This document shows, in pieces, positions 21,104 through 28,575 of a DNA stretch of 28,575 nucleotides. The translations under genes were made by a program, and so were the position numbers. Under the pieces are notes generated by a model that saw only the letters and a list, made by a program, of their open reading frames with translations, made no database searches and was not told where the DNA came from. Positions within the stretch are counted from its first letter, which is position 1. Each line of letters opens with the position of its first letter. Origin of the DNA: Spirochaetaceae bacterium (GTDB lineage: Bacteria; Spirochaetota; Spirochaetia; SZUA-6; Bin103); assembly GCA_028818385.1 (NCBI GenBank), contig JAPPNY010000218.1, forward strand, positions 11,248 through 39,822. The letters run 5' to 3'.

Positions 21104-22090
21104 TCAATAGCCCCGATCCAGGTCGCAACGGAAGCGGAGCTCCTTGCCGGCCTGGTAGCGGCGCAGGTTGTCGATGAAAATCTCGCCTCGCCGCGCCAGG
21201 AGCTGCGCCGACTCCGCGGACACGTGCGGGGTCACGTATATCCGCGGATGGTCCCACATCGGGCTGTCCGCCGCCGGTGGCTCCGCGCTGGTCGCGTCGA
21301 TGGCGGCCCCTGCCAGGTGGCCGCGGTCGATCGCGGCCACCAGCGCGTCCTCGTCCAGGATGCCGCCGCGCGAGACCACCACGACGTGCGCGCCCGGACG
21401 CAGGCGCCCGAGCTGCTCGGCGCCGATCATGCCCTCGGTGTCGGTCGTGCGCGGCGCGGTGATCACCAGCCAGTCGGTCCGCGCAAGCATGTCGTGCAGC
21501 CGCTCGATCGGCCACACGGCGGTGACACCGGTCGGGCAGGGGACCGGCGCCCGGTCGACGGCGTACACCTGCATGCCGAATGCCAGGGCGCGATGCGCGA
21601 CCGCGCGGCCGATGTCGCCGAAGGCCAGGATTCCCAGGGTCGATCCGGACAGCTCCAGGATTCGACCGCGGTACTCCGCGGTCCGCCACCGCCGGGCGGC
21701 CTGGTCCTCGAACGACTCGCGGAGGTGGTGGGCGAGCGCCAGCATCATCCCCAGCGTGTACTCGGCCATCGGGATCACGTGCGTTTCGCGGGCGTTGGTC
21801 ATCGCCACGCCGCTGGGCGCGAACTCGGGCACCTTGCGCAGCACCGAGTCGAAACCGATGCCGATGAAGTGAAACCAGCGCAGGTTCGAGGCGCGCCGAA
21901 AGGCCTCGCGGTCGAGCTGCCCGAAGATGACGTCCAGCTCGGGCGCGATCCGGCGCTGGTCCTCGGGTGTATGTGCGATGCTGAAGCGGGTGTCGGGGAA
22001 TTCCGCTCGAAGCCGGGCCTCGAAGTCGCGGCCGAGGTCGTAGCAGACGCCGACGTGGAGCTGGCGTGCGGGTGCGTTCATCGGCGTCAT
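21104..22090 (-). CDS. D-isomer-specific 2-hydroxyacid dehydrogenase family protein
   Basis: A 328-residue NAD(P)-dependent oxidoreductase interconverting 2-keto acids and D-2-hydroxy acids. The Rossmann dinucleotide loop is TLGILAFGDIGR (151-162), with Ala156 in place of the second usual Gly. The catalytic triad is present: Arg241 in VVSRGGILDE, Glu270 in SAEPP, and His289 in TPHVSAES. FHFIGIGFDSVL and AEYTLGMMLALAHH are the family substrate-domain blocks. The TPHVSA-type His-Glu relay resembles the GhrA/GyaR-like glyoxylate/hydroxypyruvate reductase subgroup, but the substrate cannot be assigned. A second ATG lies 9 bases downstream of the chosen one. It is divergent from the SDR gene with an 86-bp gap. 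Confidence 0.92.
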   Translation of the reverse strand: MTPMNAPARQLHVGVCYDLGRDFEARLRAEFPDTRFSIAHTPEDQRRIAPELDVIFGQLDREAFRRASNLRWFHFIGIGFDSVLRKVPEFAPSGVAMTNARETHVIPMAEYTLGMMLALAHHLRESFEDQAARRWRTAEYRGRILELSGSTLGILAFGDIGRAVAHRALAFGMQVYAVDRAPVPCPTGVTAVWPIERLHDMLARTDWLVITAPRTTDTEGMIGAEQLGRLRPGAHVVVVSRGGILDEDALVAAIDRGHLAGAAIDATSAEPPAADSPMWDHPRIYVTPHVSAESAQLLARRGEIFIDNLRRYQAGKELRFRCDLDRGY

Positions 22091-22162
22091 GATAGCCGAC
22101 GCCCGGCCGCATGCGCTCGGGGCAAGCCACGGGCGGAGCGGGACGCGGCGGACCCGGGACGC

Positions 22163-22168
22163 TATGAT
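22163..22168 (+). promoter_or_regulatory. -10-like hexamer 8 nt before the SDR start
   Basis: TATGAT is one base from the -10 consensus and lies 8 nt upstream of the ATG, again fitting a leaderless start. No acceptable -35 hexamer is visible 16-18 bp upstream, so this is tentative. Confidence 0.25.
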
Positions 22169-22176
22169 CGGTCGGC

Positions 22177-22947
22177 ATGGAGGCGCGACGCCTCGTGGAC
22201 AAGGCGGCCCTGGTCACGGGCGCCGGTTCCGGCATCGGCGCGGGCATCGCCGGCCTGTTCGCCCGGCACGGAGCGCGGGTCGCGGTCGCCGATCGGGACG
22301 CGGACGCCGCGCAGCGCACCGTTCGCGCGATCGTCGCCGGCGGCGGACGCGCCGTGGCGATCACCGCGGACATCTCCACCGGCCGCGGGGCCGAAGGGTG
22401 CGTGGACGAGGCGGTCGCCGCCCTCGGCGGACTGCAGATCGTGGTCAACTCCGCGGGCGTCACGCCGCGCTACGCTCCGGACGACTGGGACTACGAGCAG
22501 GTCTGGGACTGGGTGATGGCGGTCAACCTCAAGGGTACGTACCTGGTTTCGCGCCGCGCGGTTCAGGCGATGACCGCCGGTGGCGCGATCGTCAACCTGT
22601 CCTCGATCTACGGCCTGGTGGGCCGGCCGATGTTCTTCGGCACCGGCGACGATCCGTATCCGCCCGGCAAGCACGGCGTCATCGGCCTGACCAGGGACAT
22701 GGCGAACAACTTCGGCGCGCGCGGCATCCGTGTGAACGCGCTGTGCCCGGCGTTCGTGTACAGCCCGTTGACGCGCACGCTCACCGAGGATCCGGCCTGG
22801 CGTTCGCAGATGGAGGCGATGCAGCCGCTCGGCCGCCTGGGCACGGTCGAGGAGGTGGCGTACGCGGCGCTGTTTCTTGCGTCCGACGAGTCATCGTTCA
22901 TCACCGGCGTCGCGCTGCCGGTGGACGGTGGATACACCTCGTTATGA
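22177..22947 (+). CDS. Short-chain dehydrogenase/reductase (SDR)
   Basis: A 256-residue classical SDR, an NAD(P)-dependent oxidoreductase acting on alcohols or ketones. TGAGSGIG (14-21) binds the cofactor; Asp39 in VADRD at the end of strand beta2 suggests NAD(H) preference; NSAG (91-94) replaces NNAG; the catalytic set is Ser142/143 (NLSSIYG), Tyr161 and Lys165 (YPPGK). The Ser-Tyr spacing is about five residues longer than usual because of the insert PMFFGTGDDP. The C-terminal PVDGGYTSL is typical of the fabG-like group. Frequent co-occurrence of such SDRs with sugar or polyol catabolism is known, but nothing here fixes a substrate. The SrkA-like gene follows after 25 bp. Confidence 0.93.
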   Translation: MEARRLVDKAALVTGAGSGIGAGIAGLFARHGARVAVADRDADAAQRTVRAIVAGGGRAVAITADISTGRGAEGCVDEAVAALGGLQIVVNSAGVTPRYAPDDWDYEQVWDWVMAVNLKGTYLVSRRAVQAMTAGGAIVNLSSIYGLVGRPMFFGTGDDPYPPGKHGVIGLTRDMANNFGARGIRVNALCPAFVYSPLTRTLTEDPAWRSQMEAMQPLGRLGTVEEVAYAALFLASDESSFITGVALPVDGGYTSL

Positions 22948-22972
22948 GCGTCCGGCCCATGAGCGGACGGGG

Positions 22973-23968
22973 GTGAGCGCCGGCACCTTCGACCTGCTCA
23001 CCCCGCACGTGGCGGTGCAGGCGATCGAGTCGGTCATCGGCGTCCACGTGGACGGTTCGCTGGCCAGTTTCCCCAGCTACGTGAATCGGGTGTACGGCTT
23101 CGCGGCCGCCGACGGCCGGCAGTACGTCGCCAAGTTTTACCGCCCCGGTCGCTGGACGTATGAGGCCATCGAGGAGGAGCACCGGCTGGTCGGCGAGTGC
23201 GCGGCCCTCGACCTGCCGGTCGTGGCGCCGATCGCCGACGACGACGGAGACCGGCTGCACCTGGTGGGAGCCGCCGGCCCGGACCGGGAGCAGGAGTTTT
23301 CCTTCTCCGTCTATCCGAAACGGAACGGACGCACCTTCGACGCGGACCGGGACGAGGACTGGCTGCGCATCGGCTCGCTGGTGGGCCGTTTGCACGTCGC
23401 CGTTGCGCACGGAGGTGCCGAGCACCGGATCACCTGCACCCCGCGGTCGTCGACCTCGCGGTTCCTGGATGAGCTGGACGAGGCGGAGTTGGTGCCGCCC
23501 GACCTGGACGCCGAGTTCTACGACCTGGCGGACGCGGCCGTCGAGCGGATCGCTCCGCTGTTCGACGGCGTGGCGCTGCAGCGCCTGCACGGCGACTGCC
23601 ACCGCGGCAACATCCTGGATCGGGCGGAGGAGGGGCTCTTGATCATCGACTTCGACGACATGATGGTCGGTCCCGCCGTGCAGGACCTGTGGCTGCTCCT
23701 GCCGGGCCGCGTCGCCGACAGCCGTCGCGAGCTGGGGCTGCTGCTGGAGGGTTACGAAGAGTTCCAGCCGTTCGACCGGGCTACCGTGGCGCTGATCGAG
23801 CCGCTGCGGCTCATGCGCATGGTCTACTACCTGGCGTGGCAGGCGCTGCAGCGCCACGATCTGCGCTTTCGCGAGTCATTCCCCCAATGGGGCGGCCGGG
23901 CGTTCTGGGAGCAGGAGATCGAAGACCTGCGCACGCAGCTCGGCGTGATCTCCGACCAGCTCGGCTGA
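22973..23968 (+). CDS. srkA: SrkA/YihE-like stress response kinase (APH-type fold)
   Basis: A 331-residue protein kinase-like phosphotransferase; E. coli SrkA is a Ser/Thr kinase that counters stress-induced death. Lys54 in YVAKFYRPGRWT is the nucleotide-binding lysine; HGDCHRGNIL (206-215) is the Brenner catalytic loop with Asp208 and Asn213; IIDFDDM (224-230) holds the metal-binding Asp226 in place of DFG. KFYRPGRW, FSVYPKRNGRTF and DDMMVGPAVQDLWLLLPG fit the YihE/SrkA group better than aminoglycoside kinases. The start is a GTG because the ATG at 22959 is out of frame; the ribosome-binding site is weak (GGACGGGG). It is convergent with the aminotransferase gene, 15 bp between stops. Confidence 0.85.
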   Translation: MSAGTFDLLTPHVAVQAIESVIGVHVDGSLASFPSYVNRVYGFAAADGRQYVAKFYRPGRWTYEAIEEEHRLVGECAALDLPVVAPIADDDGDRLHLVGAAGPDREQEFSFSVYPKRNGRTFDADRDEDWLRIGSLVGRLHVAVAHGGAEHRITCTPRSSTSRFLDELDEAELVPPDLDAEFYDLADAAVERIAPLFDGVALQRLHGDCHRGNILDRAEEGLLIIDFDDMMVGPAVQDLWLLLPGRVADSRRELGLLLEGYEEFQPFDRATVALIEPLRLMRMVYYLAWQALQRHDLRFRESFPQWGGRAFWEQEIEDLRTQLGVISDQLG

Positions 23969-23983
23969 TCCGGCAGGCCGGCG

Positions 23984-25306
<1,323 letters not shown>

Positions 25307-25365
25307 CGCCGGCAGCGTAGCACACGGCTGCCGGTCGGCCGACGCTGCTGCTTCGACCGATGCGG

Positions 25366-27768
25366 CTAGGTGCGCGGCGTAAGCCGTAGCGTGCTCACCG
25401 CCTGGCGTGCGGCCGTGGATCGATCGAGCGGGAGAACGTGGTAGCGTCCCGCGAGCCACTCCGCGAGCTGATCGCAGTAGTGCGGGCTACCGGGGTGTCC
25501 CGACTGCCCCTGCGCGTCGATCGCCCAGAGGCCGGGCGGTTCGGCGCCGAAGTCGGCGATCATGCGGTAGTTGGCGCCCATCGCCGCCCCCCAGTTGGGA
25601 TCGAAGCCGGTGTTGCAGACCGTGGTCCCGTTGCCGCGCACCGGCAGGCCGCCACGGTCGAGCAGCGCGCCCAGGTCGCCGCGCTGGCTGAGCACGTGGC
25701 GCAGGTGGATCCGGTGCAGGCGGCCCCAGCGCCACTCGCTCATGTCCGCTCCCAGACGCCCGCTAAGCTCGTCCAGCGCGGCCGTCATCGCGCAGGCGAT
25801 CGCCGCTTCGCGCCGGCCGTCCGCAAACCGGCCGTCCGCAAACCAGCCGGCCTCGTCGGCGCTCAGGAGCGCGGTGGCAAGGCCGGCGACCGCGCCGGCT
25901 ACCAGCACCACCATGTCGCCGGGGAACCGCTCGGCCGCAACGCGCGTGCTCCAGTGACCGAAGAACACCTCGAAGATCGCCGCGCCGACGCGATCGGCCT
26001 CCATGCGGCAGTCCCACTCCGCCAAGCGCTCGGCCGCCTGCCGGATGCGGGGATCGGCATGCCCGGCAACGGCGTGCAGCAGGGGCGGCAAGCAGGTCGC
26101 CGCGCGCAGCGAGAGGACGTCCAGGTGCATCCGCGCGCAGTCGTCACGCGAGTGCCGCTCGGATGCTTCGAGCATCTGGCGGATGCGGCGGGCGCGATAG
26201 CCGCTCGCCCAGCGGCCCGAGAGGGACCATGGGAAGTCCTCCGGGGCGGTGCGGTTGTTTGCCGAGGCGATCCAGCCGCGCTCCGGGTCGCCGAGTTGCG
26301 GCATGCCCTCCGGCGGGATGATCCCTTGCCACTGGTGGGCCGGATCCCAGCCGGGGCGAAAGCCGCGCTCCTCGACCGTGCGAACCGGGATCTCGCCCGC
26401 GACCTGGTAGCCGGTGTGCCCGTCCGCATCGGCCAGCACCAGGCTCCACGTCGGCACCCGCCATCCCCGGACGGCGCGGCGCAGCCCCGCCACGCTCGTG
26501 GCGCGGTCCATCGCCAGCAGCGACGTGAGCCAGCCGCAGCGGGCCGCGCCCAGCCAGCGCAGCGAGACCGGGCCGGCCGCGCGCACGGACTTCGGGAGCA
26601 GCTCGTCCACGATCGGGCCGTTGCGAGAGTGGCGGATGGCCATGGTGACCGATTCGCTGCCGCGCACCGCGATCGTCTCCGAGCGCTCCCGCGCCGGCTC
26701 CCACCGTCCGTCGTAGAGGAACATGCCGGGGCGCGCGGGATCCGTTCGCTCATGGTACAGGTCGCGTTGCGAGCAGATGTTGTTCGTGATCCCCCAGGCC
26801 ACGTGCTCGTTGCGCCCGAACATCACCGCGGGCAGCCCCGCGTACGCCATGCCGGTCACGTTGAATGAGCCGCCGGCGAGGGTGACCTCGTACCAGCACG
26901 ACACCGCGGCGAAGGCGATGTGCGGATCGCTCGCAACGATCGGCTTGCCCGTAGTGGATCGCGATCCGGCGATCACCCAGTTGTTGCTGCCCACACCTTC
27001 CGAGGCGTCGGCGACCGTCGCGCCGACCGGCCGCGCTCCGGCGGATCCGGTGGGTCCGGCGGGGTAGGAGCCGGGCGGCAGGATGCTCTCATCGTCCGCC
27101 TCGCCCTGCAGGAAGGCGCGGTAGAGCGCGCCGTCGCCCAGGACGCGCCTGCCCAGCTCGGGGATGAAGATCACCGGCAGGCGGACCGTCAGGTAGGCGC
27201 GAAACTCGCCGGCGATGGCCAGGCAGTCCACCGGCGACCATGGCTCCGGGGCGTAGTCGAGCAGATCGAACTCGATCGGCAGCCGCTCGCCGGCCGCCGC
27301 GATCGACTCGTTGATGCCCCCGGAGAACGCGGTCAGCAGGCGCCGCGTCTCCGCCGGGGTCTTTTCCCACTCGGCTTCCGCGATGCGACCGATGCCGATG
27401 GTTCGGTGGGCAGTGTCCAGCTCCAGCCCATCCGGGCCGAGCACCTCGGACAGACGCCCGTTCGCCTTGCGCCGCAGATAGTCGAGTTGAAAGAGGCGGT
27501 CCTGCGCCATGGCGTAGCCGAAACCGAAGAACAGGTCCTCATCGGTGTCAGCCGCGATCCGGGGAATGCCCCAGCGATCGCGGTCGATCGTGACGTCCGT
27601 GCCCACCGCGGCATCCGTGCTTCCGCTCTGCTCGGGGACGCGGCTGCGCGCCTCCGCTTGCCACCAGGACTGGAACTCTTCCCCCGAGAGGCCGGCAGCC
27701 GCACAAACCGCCCCGATCGGGTCGCCGGCACCGAGGCGCGTCAACCGTTCCTGCGCCTCGAGCGTCAT
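25366..27768 (-). CDS. Penicillin-acylase-family Ntn hydrolase (S45), no signal peptide
   Basis: An 800-residue N-terminal-nucleophile amidohydrolase. Relatives are made as precursors that cut themselves at Gly-Ser, freeing the nucleophilic Ser; here the site is Gly260-Ser261 in EGVGSNNWVIAGSRSTTGKP. The alpha-chain part has RDRWGIPRIAADTDEDLFFGFGYAMAQDRLFQLDYLRR (63-100), the beta chain GLPAVMFGRNEHVAWGITNN and, late, PVRGNGTTVCNTGF and GANYRMIADF. The usual periplasmic signal peptide is absent: residues 1-40 instead form a short helical block (LTRLGAGDPIGAVCAAAGLSGEEFQSWW) that looks like a helix-turn-helix. A five-residue duplication FADGRFADGR lies near residue 645. Followed by the aminotransferase gene. 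The acyl substrate is unknown; lactam, N-acyl amino acid and N-acyl-homoserine lactone cleavage all occur in the family. Confidence 0.92.
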   Translation of the reverse strand: MTLEAQERLTRLGAGDPIGAVCAAAGLSGEEFQSWWQAEARSRVPEQSGSTDAAVGTDVTIDRDRWGIPRIAADTDEDLFFGFGYAMAQDRLFQLDYLRRKANGRLSEVLGPDGLELDTAHRTIGIGRIAEAEWEKTPAETRRLLTAFSGGINESIAAAGERLPIEFDLLDYAPEPWSPVDCLAIAGEFRAYLTVRLPVIFIPELGRRVLGDGALYRAFLQGEADDESILPPGSYPAGPTGSAGARPVGATVADASEGVGSNNWVIAGSRSTTGKPIVASDPHIAFAAVSCWYEVTLAGGSFNVTGMAYAGLPAVMFGRNEHVAWGITNNICSQRDLYHERTDPARPGMFLYDGRWEPARERSETIAVRGSESVTMAIRHSRNGPIVDELLPKSVRAAGPVSLRWLGAARCGWLTSLLAMDRATSVAGLRRAVRGWRVPTWSLVLADADGHTGYQVAGEIPVRTVEERGFRPGWDPAHQWQGIIPPEGMPQLGDPERGWIASANNRTAPEDFPWSLSGRWASGYRARRIRQMLEASERHSRDDCARMHLDVLSLRAATCLPPLLHAVAGHADPRIRQAAERLAEWDCRMEADRVGAAIFEVFFGHWSTRVAAERFPGDMVVLVAGAVAGLATALLSADEAGWFADGRFADGRREAAIACAMTAALDELSGRLGADMSEWRWGRLHRIHLRHVLSQRGDLGALLDRGGLPVRGNGTTVCNTGFDPNWGAAMGANYRMIADFGAEPPGLWAIDAQGQSGHPGSPHYCDQLAEWLAGRYHVLPLDRSTAARQAVSTLRLTPRT
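25815..25844. repeat. 15-bp in-frame tandem duplication inside the acylase gene
   Basis: GGCCGTCCGCAAACC occurs twice without a gap (25815-25829, 25830-25844), duplicating five residues (FADGR) and keeping frame. The copies are identical, so the duplication is recent or the array is unstable. Confidence 0.95.
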
Positions 27769-27869
27769 CGCAGAAGCGCCCCACCGAAGCTCGTCACGAT
27801 GCCACAGTGTGCCGCGGCGGCCGAGGCGTCGCCACCAGGGTCAGCGGGCAGGTAGGATGCGGCTTGGCG

Positions 27870-28334
27870 ATGGCGCGGGCAGGACGGGACTGGCGGCAGC
27901 ACGGCGTGCGGGTCGTCACGAGCGAGAGACTGGATTTCAATACCCCGCAGACGCCGGGCATGACCCGCGCGGCAGCGATCAATCGAGCCACGGCGGGCGC
28001 CGAAAAGCTCTGGGCCGGCACAGTGGAGATCCAGCCCGACGCGAAGACCGGAGCGCACCACCACGGAGCCCTGGAGAGCGTCATCTACGTGGTGTCGGGC
28101 AGGGCGCGCATGCGCTGGGGCGACCGCCTGGAGTTCGTGGCGGAGGCCGGGCCCGGCGACTTCATCTACGTGCCGCCCTACGCTCCGCACCAGGAGATCA
28201 ACGCCAGCAGGGATCGGCCCCTGACCTGCGTCCTGGTCCGGAGCGATCAGGAGCCGGTCGTCGTGAACCTGGACATCCCGGCGGTCGAGGAGCCGGAAGA
28301 GGTGCGCTGGATCGATCCCATCCACCGCGAGTGA
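27870..28334 (+). CDS. Single-domain cupin protein
   Basis: A 154-residue protein from the ATG at 27870 with one cupin beta-barrel. Motif 1 is GAHHHGALESVIYVVSG (two or three His plus Glu as metal ligands) and motif 2 GDFIYVPPYAPHQEIN (the fourth ligand His). The N-terminal 50 residues (GVRVVTSERLDFNTPQTPGMTRAAAINRATAGAEKLWAGTVEI) are typical of small cupins with an extra strand. Metal binding is near certain; candidate activities are isomerase, dioxygenase or small-molecule sensing, and none can be chosen. It is divergent from the acylase gene with 101 bp between starts. A weak ribosome-binding sequence AGGTAGGAT lies 11-19 nt upstream; TAGGAT could instead be a -10 for a near-leaderless start. 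Confidence 0.85.
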   Translation: MARAGRDWRQHGVRVVTSERLDFNTPQTPGMTRAAAINRATAGAEKLWAGTVEIQPDAKTGAHHHGALESVIYVVSGRARMRWGDRLEFVAEAGPGDFIYVPPYAPHQEINASRDRPLTCVLVRSDQEPVVVNLDIPAVEEPEEVRWIDPIHRE

Positions 28335-28372
28335 CCGAAATGGCACGCAACTCCCGATCTCGAATGTGCTAG

Positions 28373-28428
28373 AACATGTCCTATAAAGTGTCCTATATGA
28401 TACTATAGAACAATAAATAACACATGTT
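28373..28428. promoter_or_regulatory. AT-rich operator-like region with nested repeats
   Basis: In an abrupt AT-rich stretch after the cupin, TGTCCTATA occurs at 28377-28385 and again at 28389-28397, and its near-inverse TATAGAACA at 28404-28412. The second and third copies flank TGATAC and form a 24-bp palindrome with one mismatched pair in the arms. The core ATATGATAC resembles operators of FCD-type GntR regulators (GTATGATAC). AACATGT (28373-28379) and ACATGTT (28422-28428) are outer inverted repeats, and TTGACA at 28427-28432 is a perfect -35 hexamer pointing right, although no good -10 follows at 16-18 bp. Confidence 0.55.
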
Positions 28429-28430
28429 GA

Positions 28431-28575
28431 CATTGGATCAGCCCGCGGGCGTGTATCGTTGCGCCCACATGTTGCCGTGCGTGCTCATGTCGTCCCGCCG
28501 GGCGGTTTGACTTTCTCGAACGCTCGGCGCAGGTGGCGTTGATATGCACCAACGTGCCGACGCTGATCGGGATCG
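28431..28575. other. Right-edge sequence, coding status undecided
   Basis: Two incomplete readings compete. On the plus strand a frame open from 28431 to the window end has the GC-rich third positions of this genome and ends with hydrophobic text (FLERSAQVALICTNVPTLIGI) like the beginning of a membrane protein, but it has no start codon before 28531; an ATG at 28469 in another frame stops at 28508, so a one-base frameshift could join them. On the minus strand a frame entering from the right ends at 28485 with VGAYQRHLRRAFEKVKPPG. I cannot decide between them. Confidence 0.2.

Noticed and set aside
20879..22516. 545-codon open frame on the plus strand across the PHP and dehydrogenase genes
   Set aside because: Runs opposite two genes with complete catalytic motifs and overlaps the SDR start; composition is shadow-like.
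22973..23968. Aminoglycoside-resistance phosphotransferase
   Set aside because: The kinase fold is shared, but KFYRPGRW and the overall block order fit the SrkA/YihE group.
25438..26868. 476-codon plus-strand frame opposite the acylase gene
   Set aside because: Shadow frame without recognisable features.

Overview
The window is GC-rich throughout (visibly well above 60 %, with strongly G/C-biased third codon positions) and comes from a bacterium with a two-membrane envelope: it encodes a site-2 protease, a Sec-exported beta-propeller, a lipoprotein, a porin-like outer-membrane protein ending in Phe, and a class A penicillin-binding protein. The CdsA signature variant (PGRGG..DSID), the cdsA-rseP pairing and the rpsF-ssb-DUF2232-rplI-dnaB cluster are most reminiscent of Spirochaetota. 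I infer an uncultured, GC-rich spirochaete-like organism; this assignment is from memory of gene order and motifs, not from a search. The left edge is an extreme G/C low-complexity run and may be a contig end.

Layout. 1-4.5 kb (+): cdsA, rseP and a secreted WD40-like protein, separated by 4-nt gaps. 4.5-8.3 kb (-): rpsF, ssb, a DUF2232-like membrane protein, rplI and dnaB, without the rpsR that normally sits in this cluster. 8.3-10.9 kb (-): a lipoprotein translationally coupled to a large exported protein with pre-peptidase-C-like domains. 11-14.2 kb: an HD phosphohydrolase (+), a convergent DUF503/YlxP gene (-) and an outer-membrane beta-barrel (+). 14.3-19.4 kb: mutL (+) convergent with a tight pbp1A-gcvH-parB-like operon (-) whose cistrons overlap by one base (TGATG) at both junctions. 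19.4-19.8 kb: an intergenic region that looks like a free-standing small-RNA gene on the minus strand (promoter, long hairpin, intrinsic terminator). 19.8-22.1 kb (-): 2-hydroxyacid dehydrogenase, PHP phosphoesterase, small membrane protein. 22.2-24 kb (+): SDR oxidoreductase and SrkA-like kinase. 24-27.8 kb (-): a penicillin-acylase-family hydrolase followed by a class III aminotransferase. 27.9-28.3 kb (+): a cupin. The right edge is an AT-rich regulatory-looking stretch with a palindromic operator candidate.

The most interesting non-coding signals are: the small-RNA candidate at 19553-19744; a dispersed palindromic repeat found three times, two copies of which merge exactly with the TAG stop codons of ssb and dnaB; a 100-bp nested inverted-repeat element in the mutL/parB-like junction whose right arm supplies the TAG stop of the parB-like gene and whose inner arms can form two mutually exclusive hairpins; and promoter-like sequences placed so close to the starts of pbp1A, rpsF and the lipoprotein gene that leaderless mRNAs are likely. 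The first two genes support envelope biogenesis and stress proteolysis, the centre holds housekeeping replication, translation and repair functions, and the right third looks like peripheral metabolism (amide hydrolysis, transamination, redox).
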